Below are positions 57,986 to 64,000 of a stretch of DNA of 64,000 bases, piece by piece; positions within the stretch are counted from its first letter, which is position 1; every line of letters begins with the position of its first letter. The stretch comes from Sweltsa coloradensis. Taxonomy: Eukaryota > Arthropoda > Insecta > Plecoptera > Chloroperlidae. Both the position numbers and the translations under genes were made by a program. Below the pieces are notes generated by a model. It was given only the letters and a program-made list of their open reading frames with translations, was not told where the DNA came from and did not search any database. Where the stretch lies: contig JAMZAV010001438.1 of the NCBI GenBank assembly GCA_024449915.1, forward strand, positions 183,924-247,923. Reading direction: 5' to 3'.

Positions 57986-58248
57986 GTACTCATTCATAGT
58001 AAAATAAGACAACTCGAGAACCAACACCCTGTTTTCCCCTCTGAGAGTTAAAGGATAATTGATTGTCGGCCCATTTGGCTCTCCGATGCATTTCTAAAAT
58101 CTTTCGAACAATGCTCTCCGAGATGGATTTAAACTTGTCACATTTATCTCACAATTTGCACTCTGTGTTTACTGGGTGCTTGCCCATTCGGTTTAATACC
58201 TTGCCCTTCCTTGCCCCCCCCCATTGTTTTTGTCTGGCGCCGCCGCTG

Positions 58249-58777
58249 GTGTTTCATACTTCTTCATGTCTGTGACTGGACAATAGAATAATCGGCGACT
58301 ATAAATAGATGAAAACCCGACAAAGAAGTCGAGGTGGCGTCATTACACGGGGAAACAGGTAGACAAGACAAGAACCTGTCTCCATAACGGGGCTTATCTG
58401 CGTGGGCTTGAGACATTGTGATTGACGAGATTGATTGATTGATTGATTGATGTTGGGATAAAACGTCTTTTCTTCTGTGCAACAGGAAAGATAATATGAA
58501 ATCCTACCTTGACCGGGTCATGAACCCGTGTTTTTCACTCTGCATAGTCGACTACTATAGGGACGCATCAACATCTAAGCTCAGTGAAAATGTATCCTGT
58601 ATCTTTGTATCGAATTAGTTACCTTTGAACTAACTATCAAAACATGACGTTAATCTTACGAAGGTGTGAGTACATAAAAATCATTTCAAATTCCCCTAAA
58701 AAAAAAAAAAAAAAATCCGATGCGTCCTGACAGTAATATTAACACAAATTCCACAAAACAAATATGCTCAATATAAC
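58249..58777. other. No gene seen
   Basis: Contains a short GATT repeat at about 58431-58450 and a weak minus-strand box-B-like GGGTTCATGACCC near 58515. Nothing else was recognised. Confidence 0.4.
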
Positions 58778-59175
58778 CAGTGGCGTATCCAGGAATTCAT
58801 AAATGGGATGGTTCAACCAATTAATTCATAGATGTACCGAAGGCTAAGTGGGGGAGGGGTCCGACAAACCCCCCGGAAAAGTTTTCTGTTTCAAGGTCAT
58901 TTTGGTGAAAATATGCGTTTTAAAGCATCACAATGACCAACTTTTTGTCTACTAAAATCCTGTTTTTAATCCAAAAGTTTTCTCTTTCGATTTCATTTTG
59001 GTAAAAGTCTGTGCATTTTAAAACATCACGATAACCATGCAACTTTGTATCTACTAAAATCCTCTTTTGGTCAGATGGTAATTTGCCTTTAGTATTGCGA
59101 TGTTTTAAGTGCACTTCCGCACTTTTTACAAAAGCGGGGGTTGTCCTCCCCTCTCCCCCCTTGACTACGCCACTG
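58778..59175. mobile_element. MITE with CAGTGGCGTA ends
   Basis: The ends CAGTGGCGTATCCAGG and (complement) CCTTGACTACGCCACTG bound 398 bp. The flanks AATATAAC and AATAGAAT agree at six of eight bases, fitting an old 8-bp target duplication. Inside, TACTAAAATCCT(G/C)TTTT and CATTTTGGT(A/G)AAA segments are repeated. Confidence 0.68.
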
Positions 59176-61034
59176 AATAGAATTCATAATTTTATTTTGT
59201 AGTATACATTTATATTTTATATACACGCACACAAATATTGTTTTCAATTATGTTGTATAGATGTATTTTATAATTAGTTGTATTGTAATGTATTGTTATT
59301 ATGTTAATTAGGTTGCTAGAAACTAAACGTGAATGGGGCTCCCTTTTGTAACAACCTTTAACGCATTCATGTGTTAAAACAATAAATAATAATGCCTGCT
59401 TTATACGGGATTCGAACCCACATCCTCGTAGTCAACTTAATTCATAATAGCAAACACAATAACAATATATCTCGCCTCCCCCCTCCTCTCTCTCTCATCC
59501 TACGTCACTCACTGACGTAAACCTCTGGTCACGGCATGACCTCTGTTACTCTGCAGTCAGCACCCGTCGAGTAGTCTTGACCTCAATGCTATAAAGAAAA
59601 CGATTAACAACCATTACTACACTTATTAATACTTTATTATACCACAATTCACTTTCATATATCATATGGTCAGTTAGAACCATGAATAAGTTATTTATCG
59701 AATATATTATTAAAACGAATTTATTGCGATTGTTTAAAACTATATTTATCGGTGAAAGTTAATTGTAGGTGTCCGTTAAATCTTAATGGAGCCTGGTTTA
59801 AAAATAGTTGCGTTAAACGTTAGTTAACTATATAAAATGCGGCGCACACACACACACTTACAAGGTAGGTAATTACAGCTGATACGTGCATGCATGGCTA
59901 GGCTAGGCTACTGTAAAGACGCCACACCTACTCAAAGCATGCACTCGTGACTTGAAGTTTAGATGTTTTTTTTCTTTTACTATGCGTGTTGCTGTCGTAA
60001 GGTATGAAGGTAATAATGGTTATTATGAGAAGAACGATAATTATTATTGTAAATTGCTGCGACCAAATATTACCTGGTTATGTGTATGTGTTTTATTTGT
60101 TTGGACTCTCCGAGAAAAATGACATAAAGGAATGTGGTGCGAATACTTTTTCTTTTTTCTTTCTTTTTTTTGTTTAAAATAATTTTATAAAAATTAAATT
60201 AGTTTTCACGAATTTGATTTTGTTAAAAACTCCAAAATTAACAGATTCGTGATTTCTTTTTCAAAATTTTGAAAACCTATGTCCGCAGACTGTTTATTAT
60301 GCTTTCTTGACAACTTTGCAAAGTTTCATGACGTACGTCGGATGCATCTAGGCCGAGCAAATAGCTATTTGTTTAACTGCCAAATGTGTCCCATTCGCTC
60401 TTAAAATACACATTTATCACAATTATTTCAAACCTTACGAATACATTATACAGTATTATAAAATTAATTAACAATTTGCAATAAACACAAGCAAATTTTG
60501 GTTTAAAGACAATCTCAAAATTGACAGTTCGTGCAGACTGCAGAGGCAGAACCCACCCCCGCATTTCGTCCCCCCCCCCCCCCCCGCATGAGCCACCGCC
60601 AACGCCTCCGTATTTACATTTAGTTTTGCTCTTGCGTTTGACTCACAAAAACCTTCTAAAAAATAATCATAAAAACTCGGTGATTCATCACTTTTTTATT
60701 TTCTATTACACCCTTTCGAGGGAGTTATTATAGGGAAAGGGGATATCCCTCCCCCTCCCCTCTTCGCCCATTACTCACCACCACACATGACCTGAACATG
60801 ACACCGACGCTTTTCTAACAGATAATAGTTTACGAAACCCCCAGGCTGCATGCACTTGATATACTGCTATTACATGCACGTGCAGTTCGTGACTGCACAA
60901 GCTGCATGAGCCAGTTACGACACGACATTCTTTAATTTAATTTCAGTTTTATTGTTATATTTTGTTAGAATATAGAACACAGTTTAGTAATTTCTCGATT
61001 TGGTTAGTCGGGAAACACTCCCATAGGTGGAATT
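59176..61034. other. No gene seen; LINE-tail and tRNA-like fragments
   Basis: At 59240-59392 the sequence resembles a LINE 3' end (GGCTCCCTTTTGTAACAACC, then AACAATAAATAATAAT). At 59404-59440, minus strand, a GGGTTCGAATCCCG box B suggests a tRNA-derived fragment. A CA repeat lies at 59848-59858 and a 16-base poly-C run at 60570-60585. Confidence 0.45.
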
Positions 61035-61215
61035 GTTAATATTTAATACAATTCAGAAGTTAAAAAATCCATCCCGATCGGGGTTCGAACCCGAGTCTCT
61101 CACATTCCAGGTAGGCGCCTTAGCCAACTAGGCCAACAATCGGAATGTGTGAGACTCGGGTTCGAACCCCGATCGGGATGGATTTTTTAACTTCTGAATT
61201 GTATTAAATATTAAC
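61035..61215. repeat. Near-perfect 74-bp inverted repeat (hairpin) built on a tRNA-like sequence
   Basis: The left arm 61035-61108 and right arm 61142-61215 are complementary with one mismatch (GTCTCTCACATTCC against GGAATGTGTGAGAC). They are separated by a 33-nt loop. Each arm contains the tRNA-like T-arm CGGGTTCGAACCCCG, CGGGATGGATTTTTTAACTTC and GAATTGTATTAAATATTAAC. Such identity in non-coding DNA means the event is recent or the two arms are being kept alike. Confidence 0.93.
61074..61143 (-). tRNA. tRNA-like sequence across the hairpin, anticodon-position GGA
   Basis: On the minus strand the acceptor strands CCGATTG and CGATCGG pair (one G-U). The D-arm is GGCCTAGTTGGCTAAGGC, the anticodon arm CCTAC-CTGGAAT-GTGAG has one mismatch, and the T-arm TCGGG-TTCGAAC-CCCGA is perfect. 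A T6 terminator follows at once. The GGA loop would read Ser codons, but a long variable arm is missing, so it is probably a SINE head or tRNA pseudogene. Confidence 0.5.
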
Positions 61216-62365
61216 AGTTTAGATAGTTCAGACTAGACTAGGGCTATTGCGATACGTAAACAAAATACATAATATGACACTTAGGCCTATGGTTGAGTGC
61301 CGTGATGTACATGAAATATCCCAATATCCCTAGGAGTATTTGTAATATAATATACACAACATATGCAATACATATATTAACAAAATTAACCTTGGCGTGC
61401 ACACTGATATGAACGTTGCGATCCAGTAGGAAAGTTTGCGTAACAAAATCTGTACGGGTGGAATAAATTAATTCCCGATGATGATAAAATTAGTAAATTG
61501 CGGAGATTCCACGACTTATTTAATTCGAAATTGATGAATTAGTCAAGGGATGCGTGTACTGGATCTCATAGATTGATTCTTTTCAACGTTTTTTATTTAT
61601 TTTTATTTATTTATTTATTTAACGTTTATCCTATTCAGTTATAAAAACTGATTTACAAAGGAGGACAACTAAATAAATCTAATTACATAGATGCAGAAAC
61701 AACAATAAACTACATTTTCGTAAATATTTGAAATAGTAGCATTACAACAACAATGCATTTAAACAAACTTTTTTGGTAACAAATAAAAAATTTATTATAT
61801 GCATTTAATAATGAATAAAATAAAAAAAGGTGTAAATTTTAAAAAAAAGAAAGAAAGGGGAAAAAAAGGAAAAAAAGAAGACAGATTATATAAATATTTA
61901 ATAATAGCAGCTGTTTTAGGGAAAAACACGGAAAAGTTTCAAAAGATGTTTGGAGAAGGTTTATTTTTGATGAATTTCATTTATATTTACATAGTACAAT
62001 ATGACATTTCGTAAATTTTACAAAATATCATTCAATTCATTGTCAAAAACAATACAATATCATCCAACAAATCGGATGAAAGGTCAAATTTTTTCAAATT
62101 CAATTTGTGTCCTTCTAAAATTTTAAATTTCGCTGTGTGAACCCCCTTTTTTTCATCTGGTATTTTGCGAATGAAATTTTGAATTAAATAAAATACTGTG
62201 TTGTTTTTCACCCTAAAAATAAAACTTGGGTACAGATGTGGTGACATTTTTTATAGGCCCACTAATGTTTTTTTATTGTAAATACTTGCCACAATGTGTA
62301 CCCCTTACACTTTACAAACCGTTTTTAAAAATAAAATACAAATAAAAATGTTATTAAAAACCCTT
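61216..62365. other. No gene seen
   Basis: AT-rich. A TTTA-repeat tract (61592-61620) precedes CTATTCAGTTATAAAAACTG, a faint echo of the SINE 3' end. Lysine-rich open frames near 61800 reflect A-rich DNA. Confidence 0.4.

Positions 62366-62394
<29 letters not shown>
62366..62394. repeat. 29-base poly-C run
   Basis: An uninterrupted C run between CCCTT and AAAATAAA. The surrounding sequence has many doubled bases, which may indicate low consensus quality. Confidence 0.95.
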
Positions 62395-62396
<2 letters not shown>

Positions 62397-64000
62397 AATA
62401 AAAAAAAAGGGTGAGCGTTTTAACTTTACTCCGCCTGGCCTTGGGAAAAAAAAATTTTTATCCGGATTGCTGGGGGAGATTTTTTCCGAAGGCCCCAGTA
62501 CGATGAGCGCTCTACCCCCGTCAATAGGTTTTTTTTGGTTTTTCTACAAAAATGTAGGCTCACAAAATCTAAAAAGCGTTTTTTGTGGAAAAATGTAAAA
62601 CCGTTTTTTTTGACTTCGTGTAGTGTAAATGGGGCATTTCTGACGTCGGTAGAGTTTTGTTGTAGAAAAATTTTGGAAATAAATTTGAATAAAACAGATT
62701 CTTTTCAAGGCAACAATAAACTCCTAAAATCAATTAATTCTACTATTACTCTTTAAAAACCCGTTTTAAGAAGTATTTTAAATACCGGTACATGTTTATA
62801 TTTTGTGATGGGGGCAAAGCATGGGTACTTTGCTTTAACCTCAAAACCCAACCCCTACAAAATTTTTGTTAAAAACAACTTTTCATCGTCTTTAGGGTCT
62901 AATAGTAGACATATCGATTAATTGACTCATTTAGTGTTTTCAACGTGTTTTGGTTGTTTGTTTTAGTAGTTTCAAGTTCAATTGGGGGAATTATGTGTAA
63001 GTGTAACTTAAAAAAAACGTTTTTGGGTTTTCCTGGGCAAAGTATTTTTGAATTTTTTTTTTAAAAGGGCCCAACCCTACACTCACAAGTCACACTAAAT
63101 TTGGTAAAACCCAAAAAAACCTAGTAACCTCCAATCGAGTGCCAATCGCTTGCCCCCCACAATACATTCACGATACTGAATGAACCCTCACCTTTATAGA
63201 ACCACGCTCAAAAACCCAGTATCGTTTTAACTCCCCCCGTAATGAAAACCCCCATTCATCCTTTATCTTACCAGTCTCTATGATGTCACACATCTCGTAC
63301 GGCTAAATTTTGAACGAGGGGTTTATTCAATTTGGGGTACTTGAAAAAATTGGGGGCCTCGGCGATAAGATTAGCTGGATCAACTCAGTTTTTGTCGGTT
63401 CCCGTAAAAAATCTGCAGTTTATTTCTAACAAGGTGGGTAGTATTGAATCGGTCGCAATTTCAAATTTGAATCGAACGCTTCTTGACCCCCGCTCACACC
63501 CCCCTTTTTCTAAAAGTCACAGTGGCCCCCCAAACTCGGCCAAACAACGGGGAAACGGGGGGATGTCGATTTGGATGACTTTTTGATTTGGAGTAAGTAA
63601 AAAGGAAAAAGTAATAAAAAAGACAGAACATGGAAACGTTTGAGTTTCCATGAATTCGAAGAACATGGATAACAAAAAAATAAAACTAGGTTTTCAAAAT
63701 CAATCTACTTATTTGTTTGATTTCGTTTGTCCCTAAATTGCTGTGTAGGTATAAAGGTCAATTTTGTGATTCATTACTTTATATGCTTTGAAGTACATTG
63801 TAGAAATTTTTTAGTGGGTGGTCTGGATCGACTCCCCAAACCTGGTTGACACGAAATGTACCCATTTACTGTGGGAGGAAAAACCTATAGTCGAAAAACT
63901 AGGAAACGCAAAGTTGTTTAGAAAAGAGTGATGAGCATTTTGTTTAGTACCTGGGAAACCCTTCCCCTTTTCCCCCTCTAACTGTTTCAAAAAGCAAATT
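62395..64000. other. No gene seen
   Basis: Open frames at 62535-62756 and 63332-63586 have no recognisable motif or splice support. The region contains many homopolymers and the window ends inside unannotated DNA. Confidence 0.4.

Larger units (their letters stand above)
54367..58248. mobile_element. Large inverted-repeat element with CAGTGGCGGCG ends
   Basis: The left tip CAGTGGCGGCGCTA and the right tip (complement) CAGCGGCGGCGCCA are followed inward on both sides by CCAGTAAACACA-type sequence (54702 and 58157 region) and by arrays of CTCACA/GTTGTAC motifs. The 3.9-kb interior is mostly AT-rich without a recognisable transposase. No matching target duplication was found, so this could also be two partial copies facing each other. 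Confidence 0.55.

Noticed and set aside
61799..62014. Lysine-rich small protein
   Set aside because: Translation of A-rich low-complexity DNA.

Overview
This window looks like repeat-rich nuclear DNA of an animal, most likely a marine invertebrate. The reasons are spliceosomal exons with GT..AG borders, many hAT, pogo/Tigger and piggyBac-type elements with target-site duplications, a Jockey/CR1-like LINE, a Ty1/copia element, tRNA-derived SINEs, long poly-C tracts, and a very frequent TAGGCCTA word. The species cannot be fixed from the sequence. There is no bacterial gene organisation, CRISPR array or rRNA.

Positions 1-22,913 hold one host gene on the + strand that I could assemble. It has five coding exons (1117-1261, 8325-10112, 11282-11401, 16912-17103, 22762-22913). 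All four introns are phase 1 and the joined frame is open for 798 codons plus stop. The protein has a lysine-rich start, a long Ser/Pro-, Glu- and repeat-rich middle with an in-frame 83-codon duplication, a short helical hydrophobic region, and an Arg/Gly-rich basic tail. I do not recognise the family. The introns are packed with mobile DNA: a fold-back pair, a LINE relic, a SINE, about ten hAT-type non-autonomous elements, pogo-type elements, and a tRNA-like locus split by an insertion nested four deep.

Positions 23,097-33,052 form a 10-kb pogo-type element with its own antisense transposase. A second Tigger-type element is nested in it, and about 4.35 kb of the composite is repeated in tandem. 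The second repeat unit is full of homopolymer indels, so it may be an assembly artefact.

Positions 33,053-64,000 hold no gene I can support, apart from one weak candidate exon near 50.6 kb. They contain a copia element with both LTRs (38,236-42,681), a probable solo LTR, SINE copies, a piggyBac-type MITE, two short tandem arrays, elements with CAGTGGCG-like ends, and a striking 74-bp-arm hairpin built on a tRNA-like sequence (61,035-61,215).

The element genes are all broken by frameshifts. The introns of the host gene carry inverted copies of one hAT family on either side of exons 3-4, an arrangement that could affect splicing. I found no operon-like or defence-like system. The most novel candidates are the unnamed five-exon gene, the tRNA-like fold-back loci, the set of non-autonomous hATs with common ends, and a GC-rich hairpin cassette carried by otherwise different elements.
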